A DNA stretch of 33,534 nucleotides from Ectocarpus siliculosus. Lineage: Eukaryota; Sar; Phaeophyceae; Ectocarpales; Ectocarpaceae. Under the pieces are notes generated by a model. That model saw only the letters and a program-made list of their open reading frames with translations, was not told the origin of the DNA and made no database searches. The DNA lies in contig FN648801.1 of assembly GCA_000310025.1 (NCBI GenBank), positions 6,990-40,523 of the forward strand, in the 5' to 3' direction. Of this stretch, positions 19,565-29,389 are shown in pieces. A program made the translations under genes and the position numbers. Within the stretch, counting starts at the first letter, position 1. Every line of letters starts with the position of its first letter.

Positions 19565-21572
19565 TCAAGCTTGGGCGAGAGATTCTACCAGCCTTCGGCT
19601 TGGCCGCCTCATCCTAGAACCGATACGGCGTGCAGGCTCTACAGGGGGTACGGGCGCGGCATCCGGTGCCCCCGCCTCTCCGTCATTCCCGCCTTGTTGC
19701 TCATGATTGTCGCCCTCGGCGGCTTCAGCCGGTACTCCTTCTTCACCTCCATTCCCACCTTCTTGGTGACCTCCATAGCCTTCAACCGGTGATTCTGCAA
19801 AATTCAGGGGTCCAACCTCCGACAAGTCGAACCGTGACGGTGCAGGGCCCGCAGGCATGAGTGGGGCACCGATAACACCCGCCCAAGGCACGGCCTGGGC
19901 ATGGGGTTCGTCGTCGTCGTCCACCGCGCCTAGTAGATCGTCCCAGGAAAGAGAGTAGCGGGCCTCCGGCGCGGCAGGAGGAGAGAAGGGCGCCTGCCGC
20001 TGCGGGGCTGGGTCCGGGGGCTGCAAAATGTTGGGCTCGCCGGCCGGTGCCGGGGGAAGGGCTGCCGGTGCCGGGGGAGGCGGTGATGGTGCCGGCGAAG
20101 GGGGTAGTAGGCGGGCGTTCCTCAGCGGGTCCGAGTTGCTGGCTGGGGAAGAGGCGCCGGCGATCGCCTGGATGTCTCTGCCGTCCACCTCGCGCACGGG
20201 ACGACCCATGTTGTCGCCGAGCCCCGAAGGGGCGGCGGTCGCGTCTGGGAGCGAGAGTGCGCCAGCAGCGTCTCCACCGCCCCGGTGTCTCGTCGCCTCG
20301 GGGTGAACACCGCCCGCGGAGCCGCCCTGGTTGTCCGGGTGGCCTGCGTGCCTAGCCGTAGGTACCGCCGGACCGGCGCCTCCTCCAAGTTGGGGGTGTT
20401 TCTGTCTTTTTCGCTTGAAGTTGCTGAGCCCGATCGCCCTTGATCCGGCCTCTTCCTCGTCTTCTTCCTCCTCCTCCTCCTCCTCCTCCTCCTCCTCCTC
20501 CTCCTCCTCCTCCTCCTCTAGCTCCTGCCCAAAGGAATGACGGGAGGAACGAAAGCGGGGCGCGGACGGAAATACTAAGTGGTGTGGGCAAGGTTTAGGC
20601 CCATCTTCGCGATCCTCTTTCTCCAGCACAACATGACGAAGTATACCTCAGCCCCACGATAGATGTACTGAATCTGCAATGTAGGTAGATGGGTCGAGGT
20701 AGTTTTCGAGCCGTTCTTCGTTTTCGATATGCGGCATTCAATGAAAGCGCATTTGGTCAGAGACTGAGCGGATTTATGTAACCCTTCGTACCTAACCGTC
20801 CGTTTGGTCTACGTCATGTTCGCCGGGGGTGCAGGTTTTGATGTAGGAGCAACAAGGCAGAACTTCAAGAACACAGTGGAAGAAGAAGCGTGCCGCTAGG
20901 ATATCTTCCCCGCCAGCTGGCGTATACCTGCATGAGCGTGCAGAAATGTAAAATGTGCCTGCAGTCACTCATTTGCGGAGGTAGACATGCGGATGGGCCC
21001 ACGGTGAGCATCAATCTTGATCGTTTCGCCTCCACCATCGGCGATCGACCGTAAACCCTAACCCCAACCCCCAAATAACAGAGCTTGATGTTTATTGGGA
21101 AGGTTCTAGGTTCGATTTTACGGGTTTTCCGCCGAAATCACTTGAGGAAACATCCAAACATTCCTACCAGTCCGGAGTCTTGCACACCAGCTCCCTCGTT
21201 CAGTGCCTCCTCTCCCTCTGGTTCCCTGTTCAACGTCGGACCAATTTCCTGGGACTGTCGAGGGTCATTTCCCTGTTTCAACCGCGTCTCATACGAGATG
21301 GCATCGGCCTGAGCAAAACAATCAAACACGAAACAATACAATTACTGCATGAAGCGCTTCCTTTCTACGCCAGACAGTATATCGCCGGTACATTCCCGCC
21401 CACGTGTGGTTACCAGAGGTTCGGTTACCAAAAGCAGTTAGGGATAAATGGCCTCTATATTTACCCTTCCACACAAGGGCCTACTGTCAATGGCAGGGAA
21501 GTGGTTCCTTCGATATGAATGTCTGCTGTGCACACCGCTGTTCCTCGCTTGTGATTGGGTTTGTCTGTGGAC
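19565..21572 (-). CDS. Multi-exon gene with poly-Glu tract (3' part)
   Basis: Proposed minus-strand exons are 21572-21465, 21308-21168 and 20524-19565 (TGA). Each exon length is a multiple of three and all are phase 0. Acceptors are cccttgcag, a T-rich tract ending ttttgctcag, and a pyrimidine tract ending tttgggcag; donors are AGG|gtaaat and CTG|gtagga. Exon 2 codes ADAISYETRLKQGNDPRQSQ and onward. Exon 3 (319 aa) starts with a run of about 18 Glu, has a basic FKRKRQKH patch, Pro/Ala-rich disorder and acidic stretches, and ends GSRMRRPSRRLVESLAQA. That basic tail resembles the integrase-RT linker of Copia polyproteins, but no integrase or RT flanks it. A disordered host protein is equally possible. 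The open frame extends upstream to 20647 if the last acceptor is not used. Confidence 0.42.
20461..20519. repeat. (TCC)n microsatellite
   Basis: About 19 nearly perfect TCC/CTC triplets. They are read as poly-Glu (GAG/GAA) on the minus strand, where they form the start of the last exon of the minus-strand gene. The repeat keeps frame, so length variation would only change the Glu count. Confidence 0.9.
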
Positions 21573-21680
21573 CTGCAAGGGATCCAACGACTTGGTGGAT
21601 AGTTCGTACCCTCTTATGTGTCTAGATCAGGGGAGTGCCCGCACCAATGCCACAACCACCGACAATGATTTGTGCCATAC

Positions 21681-21735
21681 CTGTGCCTGGTTGGAGAGCT
21701 GCTCGCCGACGTTCGGTCTTGCAGGGTTCGGTGGG
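21681..21735 (-). CDS. Candidate short exon
   Basis: On the minus strand the acceptor is catcgttgag and the donor CAG|gtatgg. One frame reads PPNPARPNVGEQLSNQAQ and exits in phase 0, matching the entry of the exon at 21572. Its entry phase does not match the exit of the next upstream candidate, so membership of the poly-Glu gene is possible but not shown. Confidence 0.28.
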
Positions 21736-21797
21736 CTCAACGATGTAGGAACATCAGTTGGTTAGAGGGCCAGTTCGTTCGCTGTGAATCCCCATAC

Positions 21798-21931
21798 CTT
21801 CAGATGCTCTTCCACCGCCTTATTCAAGAAACTTTCAACACATGGAGCAGGCGATGGAGGTAATGCGGGACGGGTGGGCCCGTTATTCAGCGAAAAAATC
21901 TCTTGTATTCTTGCTTGAGAAGATAGGGGTG
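21798..21931 (-). CDS. Candidate exon
   Basis: On the minus strand a good acceptor (tggtgtttctcttcag) and donor (AAG|gtatgg) bound the only open frame. It codes ARIQEIFSLNNGPTRPALPP then SPAPCVESFLNKAVEEHLK. Exit is phase 0. It lies between the stop of the gene ending at 21992 and the poly-Glu gene, so it could be a 5' exon of the latter. The family is unknown. Confidence 0.33.
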
Positions 21932-21991
21932 CTGAAGAGAAACACCAGGCGCAGACAGACACTTACCGTTAGGAAAGACTCGAATTTTTCG

Positions 21992-22336
21992 CTAGGCGAT
22001 GGTATAACGTCGTTCCATGTTTGCGACCCTCAACACCACACCGTGATTCTGTGGTGCCTCGCTCGTTCGTATCTCATCCCAAACACCGCACATGTAACAA
22101 GTGTGCCCAGTAAACATTGCTCCACTGGGCCGAATCATATCATGAACGGGTGTTGAAGAGAGAGTCATATCTCATACTCCTCATACAACCAATATTCCCA
22201 CACGTCTTACCTAGCAAGCACTGCGCCGCGTACGTTGGTCCCGTCTCTTTCAAAAAGAGGAAACGGTCTCCCGTCCTCTATGCGAACTCCAGGTGCTTCC
22301 GTTTGCGCCCTCCGTAAGTACGTGAACGCATCTTGC
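21992..22336 (-). CDS. Two-exon 3' end of an unknown gene
   Basis: Minus-strand exon 22336-22211 has a textbook acceptor (ctatttttcttcgccctacag) and donor (TAG|gtaaga). It codes QDAFTYLRRAQTEAPGVRIE then DGRPFPLFERDGTNVRGAVL and exits in phase 2. After an 86-nt intron, exon 22124-21992 (acceptor attcggcccag) enters with exactly the needed single base. It continues GAMFTGHTCYMCGVWDEIRT, then SEAPQNHGVVLRVANMER, to a TAG at 21992-21994. Agreement of splice sites, phase and stop makes this the best minus-strand model. The frame is open upstream to 22611, so the first exon may be longer or an initial exon. I cannot name the family. The CxxC-like TCYMC motif is the only distinctive element. Confidence 0.5.
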
Positions 22337-22509
22337 CTGTAGGGCGAAGAAAAATAGGTTGTTCTCCTCGTCAATTTCACCGTGAACCACGGCAAGGCGG
22401 TGAAGCGACCTTGACACAGATACCCATGAGGAAAATACAGTGCAACAGTAGAAAAGTCGGCACAAGAAGTCAACATCAGCCGGCATTGAATGACAGCGTA
22501 ACCACTAAG

Positions 22510-22720
22510 TGAACGCCGTGGTGTGGCCACGGTATCTGAAAAACCGTGGTATACATACCGTGGAACTACGGTCGTATACGTCACCGTGGATACACCAAAG
22601 GTGTGCGCCATTCATTACCCACTGATATATCGGTTCTTATAGGGTATTTTCACACTGAATATTGTTCATGGGCAACTCTGTCATGGTACGGTATAGATTC
22701 ACCGCATTACCGTGGTTCAC
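22510..22720. repeat. Cluster of CCGTGG / CCACGG motifs
   Basis: CCGTGG or its complement occurs repeatedly, including the 7-bp hairpin CCACGGT/ACCGTGG (22527-22549) and ccgtggtatacataccgtgg in direct order. If the open frame 22207-22611 is really coding, part of this cluster would be translated. Otherwise it is a small inverted-repeat cluster. Confidence 0.5.
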
Positions 22721-22954
22721 GGTGCAATTAACGAGGATGGTCCTCCGAAAAAAGGTCAAGCGTGAAGAGTCGAAAGGATAATTCACAAGCAAGAGATTGG
22801 ATGATCGCGCAAGGAGTGCTTGCAACCAAACGAGACCTCATCGCGCCCGCGGTCATTGGACCACGTTGGAGATCCAACGATTCTCAAGAAGACAAGACCC
22901 TGCATGATAGAATCATACCAACGAAACTCGAGAAAGAAAACGCTTTCGTTACAA

Positions 22955-23036
22955 GAAAACTCGCTTACGCCGGGATTGGAACCCCTGACCACGGGTGAAA
23001 CGTTTGCGAGGATACCAACTAGACTAGTGCCAGGGC
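22955..23036 (-). repeat. tRNA-derived (SINE-like) sequence
   Basis: On the minus strand TAGTCTAGTTGG (23026-23015) is a good RNA polymerase III A box. GGTTCCAATCC (22983-22973) is a B box with one mismatch, at normal tRNA spacing. The TTTCACCCG block between them and the cccgg after the B box resemble tRNA-Glu (anticodon TTC). The acceptor halves CTGGCAC and CGTAAGC do not pair and the T-stem is only partly paired, so it is not a functional tRNA. It is a tRNA pseudogene or the head of a SINE. Confidence 0.55.
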
Positions 23037-23965
23037 GACCGTCTACATATCATCGGTTGGAAAATTCGGACAAGCGCGATCAGGTCATCTGGGCGAGGAA
23101 AGCAACACAAGCGGGAACGCAGAACGAAGTTTCAACCAAGTAGCGCCAGAGCAACAAAAATAGCAAATCCCACTGTGTACCAGGAGCGTACCACTGGAAA
23201 TGGTGCCTACATGGAAAATCGAGTAAAGGTAGCGTGGGCCATCACCAACCAGCCAAACAAGGACAGATCAGGAAATACAGAGACCTCTTCGACGAAATCA
23301 ATATATTCAATTTCACATACTCATGTCGGACCTTGTGTCCGCCTATTTGTCTTTGTCAGCGCCTCTCTCTAATGATTGGGTCGAATCGGGACCAATCATC
23401 TACCGCACGTACGTTCAGTGTCGGCGATGCGATTGCTAAAATCCACGAACCAGGATGCTTCCGTTGCCGACGGTCATACACGTGCGTAACGCAGCTACAC
23501 AGTTGGGAGAGCTACTGGTTGCGTGGCACTTCTGATGAAGTACGCTCAAAACGTTGTTCCGCCTATCTACATGGTGATTGCGCCCGCAGTGCACTGATAC
23601 TAGCACAGACACGAAAGCGGTTTTACCCGAGCGGTCACTCCTAGCCGTGCACGAGTCTCGAATGTCGAGGATGTGGCGAGACCCGAAGCTGGGAGTGACC
23701 GATCGGAGTCGGGTCAATGACGTGGAGCGTCATCGAACGAGCAACGTCCCTTGCGTACGTGGAATGAGACAAGGCACCCTATGGCTAGCGTATAGGAAAC
23801 CCAAAATGATTTTATACACTTCCTCGAGCGTCCTGCTAGTAAGTGGTGGAGTCACGTCCTTTCGAGTGCGCAATCGCCTAACGTACGGGGAAGAGGCACC
23901 AACATCTACCTGTCAACACATGGTGAGGATAGCAAGAGTCTTGGTCCGACCAGATTTCGGGGGCG
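23037..23965. other. No supported gene
   Basis: Several plus and minus frames of 60-160 codons are open (for example 23578-24057 plus), but without splice support or recognisable composition. A small hairpin (tgattgg/ccaatca) lies at 23374-23399. Confidence 0.35.
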
Positions 23966-23969
23966 GATC

Positions 23970-25340
23970 GATAGAGAAAGCTGGACAATGCCACACAAGC
24001 AACCAGCAGCACCACGTGAGGTTCGGAGCGGCCGAGTTGGCGATGATGTCGGGCTAGAGCGGGGTTGCGGAGGCGTCGCTGAAGCATGGAGGCACAGCAG
24101 GGAAGTGCGAAGGAGCGCAAGTTCGGAGGTGAGGGCGAGTTGACCTTCATTCTCTCCGCAGAAGCGTAGAAGCATCCCCCGCGTCGGGGGTGAGAAGGAA
24201 GCGAGTAGGAGCCAATAGGCTTGCACCCAAGGGCCACGGCCGTGCTCATGTTCGTGTTGAACGGCAGCAAAGCGATAGGCGTTTCGTCGTTGTCAATGGC
24301 AGCAAGTAATAGCGATTCGAGGACGGTTTAACACCGTCGAGTTTAGTTATGTTTGAACATGTGCGAATAATATATGCACAACCGACGGCAATGGTTGATC
24401 TGTTTTTTGTTGCCGAGACATTTGGTACTACCAATCTGCGCACGCTTTGATTGCACCAAGCTAGTACCATCTTCAATTCTGTATTCAAGCAGCCGACGAG
24501 CGTGAAGCTGAGGCCCGGAGCAGCCACGGCGGATACGAACCTCTGGAAGCTCGGACGTTGCAGGAGAGGCACGTTAGCGCGCCAGAGGTAGAAGTTTGAC
24601 GAAAACGTCATGGTCACGGACCTACCTGCCTTTCTGAGAAATAATAACGAAGGAAACCAATGGTTTTGGAGATGACCAGGAGATCACAAGGTAGTGCATA
24701 CGTAAATGTCCAAGTCGATGAACCTGGCGAGCAGCGAGTGAAGACCCGGCAGAATCGCAATGAAACTGAACGGAGTTGGGCCAAGAACGCGAGAAATCAG
24801 GAGAAAAGAATACGGGAGACACCGTCGTAGTGCCGATCGTCAGCAGAGAGTAGCGAAACAAGCTGCACCAGCAGGTAGGGCCGCCACGTCGGACGACGGA
24901 AGAGTCGAACACGACGCGGCATTGTGGTGAGACACCAGTCACTTGCCCCGGGGCGACGGGACAAGATCGGTCATTGTGTTAAGGGAGGACGATGGTCTAC
25001 GAGAGGCGGGATGATGAGACGAGGGCGGGAAAAAGAAGGCACAGGAAGGGTTGAATAGAGAAAGCCAGCCAGACCAAGCTACACAAGCAACCGGCAGCAC
25101 TGCGCGAGGCTTTGGAGCGGCCAAGTTAGTGATGAGGACCGAGGCGCGGGGTGGAGGGGGGTTTTCACTGAGGTATCCGCCGTAGAGGTGGAATGAAGGA
25201 ATGGTTCGAGGGTGAGGGCGAGATGGTGTCCTTTCTGCCCAGATTCAAGAAGGTGTGTTGGAAGCGGGAAGAAGAGGAGTAGGGGCCTGTAGGCCCGCAC
25301 CCTAAGGTTACGACAGTGCCCATATCGACACGTGTTTGCC
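23970..25340. repeat. Diverged direct duplication, ~1.09 kb apart
   Basis: 23970-24255 and 25050-25330 are homologous in direct orientation. Shared anchors include gagaaagc, acacaagcaaccrgcagcac, ggagcggcca/g, gtgagggcga and a gcaccc block near the right ends, with many substitutions and indels. Minus-strand translations are partly conserved (TLGCGPTGPYS against ALGCKPIGSYS), but frames break, so an old repeat rather than a live gene pair is favoured. The region between, 24260-25050, shows no supported gene. Confidence 0.6.
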
Positions 25341-25424
25341 GAGCAGGGGCGGCACGGGGCGTTGCAGAGCTAAATGAGACTATGCAAAGGACCAAGTGGA
25401 CACTGAAATGATGTATGAAGCTGT

Positions 25425-25802
25425 TTACCGACATCGGCATGAAAAAAGAAGGGGCCGCAAAAATCGGCCCCAACGAACGGGGGCCGCAAGAATCGGCCCC
25501 AACGTGCATTTGTATGATCGAAGGACGGGACTGCTGCAAAAGATGACAATGTACTCCTCAGTCCATTCTTCAAGTATCTCCCCAAACTCAACAAGTAGAG
25601 CTTTCTTCCTTGCCGTCTGGAGAACTTTAAGACCCGGTTTAGAACGATAATAATGCAATAGTGATTGCATAGTTTTTTCTTGTCGGATTCGTCGAGGTAT
25701 ATTCCGTCGCGAACATCGAACGCCGACCGCATTTATGTAGACTACACCTGTTTTCATGGATGATGCTGCAAACGCGCTAGTGTTCGTTTGTTCAAGCGAC
25801 AT
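25425..25802 (-). CDS. Candidate ORF, 125 aa
   Basis: A true ATG (25802-25800) starts MSLEQTNTSAFAASSMKTG. The middle part is convincingly protein-like (ARKKALLVEFGEILEEWTEE, YIVIFCSSPVLRSYKC). The last 25 residues read through the GGGGCCG/CGGCCCC hairpin pair and are less credible, so splicing before them is possible. A second minus frame in the same region is also open with an ATG (25732). The family is unknown. Confidence 0.3.
   Translation of the reverse strand: MSLEQTNTSAFAASSMKTGVVYINAVGVRCSRRNIPRRIRQEKTMQSLLHYYRSKPGLKVLQTARKKALLVEFGEILEEWTEEYIVIFCSSPVLRSYKCTLGPILAAPVRWGRFLRPLLFSCRCR
25451..25500. repeat. Two tandem GGGGCCG/CGGCCCC hairpins
   Basis: Two copies of ggggccgcaaraatcggccc lie 29 bp apart. 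In each the 7-bp arms GGGGCCG and CGGCCCC pair around a 7-nt loop (25451-25471 and 25480-25500). The loops differ by one base. Confidence 0.8.
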
Positions 25803-27459
25803 GAAGTCTCAGCGTGTTAACTTGAACCTAAAACGAACTGTCGTGCTGCACCATACTAGGATTCCCAAACGGTTAACCTACCGTGCGCGGGAAAGTTCCT
25901 CTCGCCACGAAGGTGATAAGATGTCCGGGATTGGAGAACTTGACACCGCGTGTGAAGAGCTTGACGCCATGGCCACGATGCGAAGGGTACAATTGCCTGC
26001 TTTTGGCCGAGGGGGGAGCAGAAATAACGAGTTATGATGACATGTCGAAACTGGCTCCGAAGCATGGGGCACTACAGACGTGCCCTATTTAGTGCGTCCT
26101 TAACGAAGCTACAATCATTGTCGGACAATAGCGGACAAGTCCTGGAAGAACAGCCCACGGGGTTGTTGCGGTCGGATCCTCGATACGGAAAGACTTGCTC
26201 GCGTGAAGACTTGACTTGATCGGCGTCGAAAGATAAGATTGTTGATCCGATTCAGGCTATCATCACGACCTACATGTACAGACCATTGAAGAGTGTAGAA
26301 AGGCGGGAAAACTCGGGGGACATCAGAATGTTCGCCCGTTGGAATCGCTCCTCGATTCAGCATTGTTTTCCACGGTGTCTGCGCTACACCGTCCCATACA
26401 TTGTTGTTGTCCTGGGGTACGCTACTATCGAATCCGAGCACCTTGTCTAACGGTGGCGTCGGGAAATGGTCATGCCCTGTCTGTTGGAATTGGTGGCCAT
26501 CACGCCTATGCGGGTCCGACGAGGTGCACGCATGTCCGTACGTATCATAGATACCGTAGTCGGGGGATTTGTTTGTTCTCATGTCTAAACACGACCCGGT
26601 CTTCGAGGAAGGCAGTACAGGGTAAGATCGATTTCACCGCCGTATGACATGTGATGTGAGACCAATGGGAGCCAGGTGCAGGGAGACGAGGGGGAGGGGG
26701 AAGGGAGAGAGAGAGAACCACTTCGCCTTTCGTGAAAGACAAAATGGACAGGCAGCGGCGAAACCTGCTGGAGAGGTTGCTGCTCCCGAACCGGCACATA
26801 ATATGTGCCGGTTCGCTCCCGACCGGCACCGAGGCTATTGTAGTCAAAGGATATTTCTTGCGTCCCTTTCTGAATCTCGGGAACAGTAGGCGTGTTTCTG
26901 AAATTGACTCGGCTCCATGTCCTTACCTTACGGACCGGCATGCTTTCTACAAGAGTGCGCTTGGAATCTCGCAACCATCCCATGGGTGATACGTAGACTT
27001 CGGAAACGGCGGATAAGATTCAGTCTGTCTGCCTGCAAGCCTACCTAGGTAGGAGGACCATGTTGTTGTCGACGACCGTGCAGAACTGCAGTCGCACCAA
27101 TACTCTGTGTCACCGGTGTACACCAATACTGTCAAGTAAAACAACACACACAGATGGAGCGCGTCTGAAGGTGAATGGTGACTTCGTTGTTTATGGCCGT
27201 GTGCCAACAAGCCCAAAACAATGTGGAAAACATGTTTACAGTCTAGTCTATGTGCTATTCGGATACGGTCCTCCTTGTATATGTGCGTTCCTGTATAGTC
27301 TACGTAGTCTATGCCCACCCGTGGTGGTTTCGTTTTCTACCCGTAGGAGTGTCGTTAGTATTACCATACCGACAAGTTGTGGGCGCCTCTAAGCTCAGGG
27401 CTATGTACATATAGTTCTTAGCACTTCGCCACAGAACCTAGAACCTGCGGAGGTTGCTA
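25803..27459. other. No supported gene up to the LTR element
   Basis: Open frames up to 155 codons exist on both strands (for example 26585-26983 and 26115-26582 minus), but I found no consistent splice model or recognisable family. The only distinct features are two palindromes (26787-26815 and 27040-27053). Confidence 0.35.
26787..26815. repeat. 29-bp near-perfect palindrome
   Basis: cgaaccggcacata and tatgtgccggttcg are exact reverse complements separated by one base. A further partial arm (gaccggcac) follows at about 26820. The structure could extrude as a cruciform or fold as a hairpin. Confidence 0.85.
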
Positions 27460-27464
27460 GATTG

Positions 27465-27701
27465 TGTTCGTGTGTGCATGAGCGGATGAGAATATTCCAA
27501 CGGGACTGTAGGAGTTGGCTACGCAGATAGGAATTGATAGTCCCCTGGGTTGGTTTCATGATTGATCCACGGGGCTCGACCCTGCGGGAGTGCTTGCTGT
27601 GTCGTGGCACTCTCTCTCTCCCGCCGCGTCCTGATCGTGTCTGCTGTCCTAAATACAAGTGATACCATCATCTTCAACACACTTACAAGGGTATACTAAC
27701 A
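27465..27701 (+). repeat. 5' LTR (237 bp)
   Basis: It begins tgttcgtgtgtgcatgagcg and ends with ggtatactaaca. It is the direct copy of 30456-30692, and an identical minus-strand translation appears in both. The interior starts ctctagaggtgtatccctcg. Confidence 0.93.
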
Positions 27702-27739
27702 CTCTAGAGGTGTATCCCTCGAGGGAACCCGTGCTGGAG

Positions 27740-28700
27740 ATGAGTGGCGCCGATGTTGCAGCAGAGGCTGCCGACGTCACCACTAGTACGCAGGGCAGGG
27801 TTGACAACCTGGAGAGCAAAGTTTCAGGCCTGACGGACGAGGTACAGCAGCTGGCAGGGCTACTCCGAGCCGCCCTCGGAAAGTTAGAGAAGGAGGGGGA
27901 GTCCGGCGGCGCCACGGTGGGCGCTGTCGTTACGGGCGCTACGTCTGCCCGCGGTCTGCTGGAAGAGGGGCCGCACAACGACGGAATCACGCCGCCCGCA
28001 CAGCACGGGGGAAGAAGCACCAGACCGGGAACCAGCCCGGTAGTGCCAAGGATCCCTGCTGGAGCGGACCTGGGCATAGGACCGGGCAGCGGGGACGTCA
28101 GGGGGTCATCATCCCAAGAGCAGCCTGCTGCGGTGGGCGCTTGCATAGGCTACACGGCTGCAGAAGAGATCATCAGCAGTCGGCCGGTTGCGGAAGGCGA
28201 ACCGGTGTGGGCATTTCAGGTCCCTGCTAACGGTGGGTTTGGTAGATCCCAGAATACCGAATACCTCTACAACATAGGCAACGCTGGTAGAGATGCAGCC
28301 GCCGCTCGAGGCACTTGCCGAAGAGTCAGAGCAACGTACTCATCACGTCGAGAAGAGCTGTGCGGCGCTGGAGGGGGTGCCGCAGACGGCACACCAAGTG
28401 TGCCTGTCGACCGCGGGAAAGTGCTTGCGTCTAGAGAGCTGGGGTAGCATGCATCCCCACGACGCCGTCGATGCGCCATCAGAGCAACCAGGTGAAGCTA
28501 ATCGTGGGGCCATGGGAAGAAGGACACGGTGGGGTGAGGCAGTAGATAATATCGGTGCAACAAGCGGGGGCATCGGTCAGTATCGTGCAGACCCTGTAGG
28601 CAGTCCTGGCGATCGTGGCGGCGAGCGATGACGAGGAGCTGGATGCAGCACGTGAGGCCTTGTAAGAAGAGGCGGAGGAAATACATCATCGCCGCGCGAG
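27740..28700 (+). pseudogene. Gag-like coding region, frameshifted
   Basis: ATG at 27740, 38 bp after the LTR, opens a frame with an acidic start (MSGADVAAEAADV), a short coiled coil (GRVDNLESKVSGLTDEVQQL, AGLLRAALGKLEKE) and Pro/Gly-rich disorder. Near 28300 the coding signal leaves this frame after NIGNAGRDAAAA and moves to the next one (LEALAEESEQRTHHVEKS, CAALEGVPQTAHQ). Near 28600 it moves to the third frame (AVLAIVAASDDEELDAAREA), which then meets a TAA. The open ORF itself ends at 28447. The helical, structural-protein-like layout and position fit a Gag, but no zinc knuckle is seen. The frame changes could alternatively be unspliced junctions. Confidence 0.5.
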
Positions 28701-28792
28701 TCACTGCGCGCGCTCCATCCACACACAACAGCAGCAGCAGGAGACGGTGAAGATGGCACCATTGCAGCAGCGTGGGAGGGTGGACTCACAGA

Positions 28793-29372
28793 AAACCGGC
28801 CGCAAGGCCGTGTGCCCATAGCCGCGACGGAAGGGGCGTGGGGGGGCAACATTCAGAGAACACGGCGTGACGGTCGTGTGCCCACAGCCGCGACGGAAGG
28901 GGCGCGGGAGGGCAACAAGCAAAACAGCCCCGTGCCGGGCAGCAAGGAGCGTGGGGGGGGGGGCAATGTTCGCAGAACACGGCGGGAGGGGCCGTGTGCC
29001 CGCAGCCGCGACGGAAGGGGCGCGGGAGGGCAACAACCAAATAACACGGCGGGAGGGCCGTGTGCCCGCAGCCGCGACGGAAGGGGCGCGGGAGGGCAAC
29101 AACCAAATAACACGGCGGGAGGGCCGTGTGCCCGCAGCCGCGACGGGAGGGGCGCGGGAGGGCAACAACCAAAGAACACGGCGGGAGGGCCGTGTGCCCG
29201 CAGCCGCGACGGGAGGGGCGCGGGAGGGCAACAACCAAAGAACACGGCGGGAGGGCCGTGTGCTCGCAGCCGCGACGGGAGGGGCGTGGGAGGGCAACAA
29301 CCAAAGAACACGGCGGGAGGGCCGTGTGCTCGCAGCCGCGACGGGAGGGGCGTGGGGAGGGCAACAACCAAA
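28793..29372 (+). repeat. 66-bp hairpin tandem array
   Basis: About eight units, the last five or six nearly identical, with a period of 66 bp (unit starts at 28976, 29043, 29109 and so on). Each unit contains ACACGGC, GGGAGG, GCCGTGT, a 7-bp stem with a 6-nt loop, then agccgcgacgg and a gcgggagggcaacaacca tail. In the diverged unit at 28859 the loop is GTGACG and the stem survives with a G-T pair. The period equals 22 codons, so three frames on each strand stay open and long ORFs appear by consequence. Confidence 0.88.
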
Positions 29373-29389
29373 AAATAAAAAATATATCT

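Noticed and set aside
21056-21073. Telomere-like aaccctaaccccaaccccc
   Set aside because: Only one exact TTAGGG-type unit and degenerate neighbours. Too short to call an interstitial telomere.
27659-27739. Extension of the gag frame upstream of ATG 27740 into the LTR
   Set aside because: It starts with GTG inside the 5' LTR. The first ATG after the LTR is the natural start in a eukaryotic transcript.
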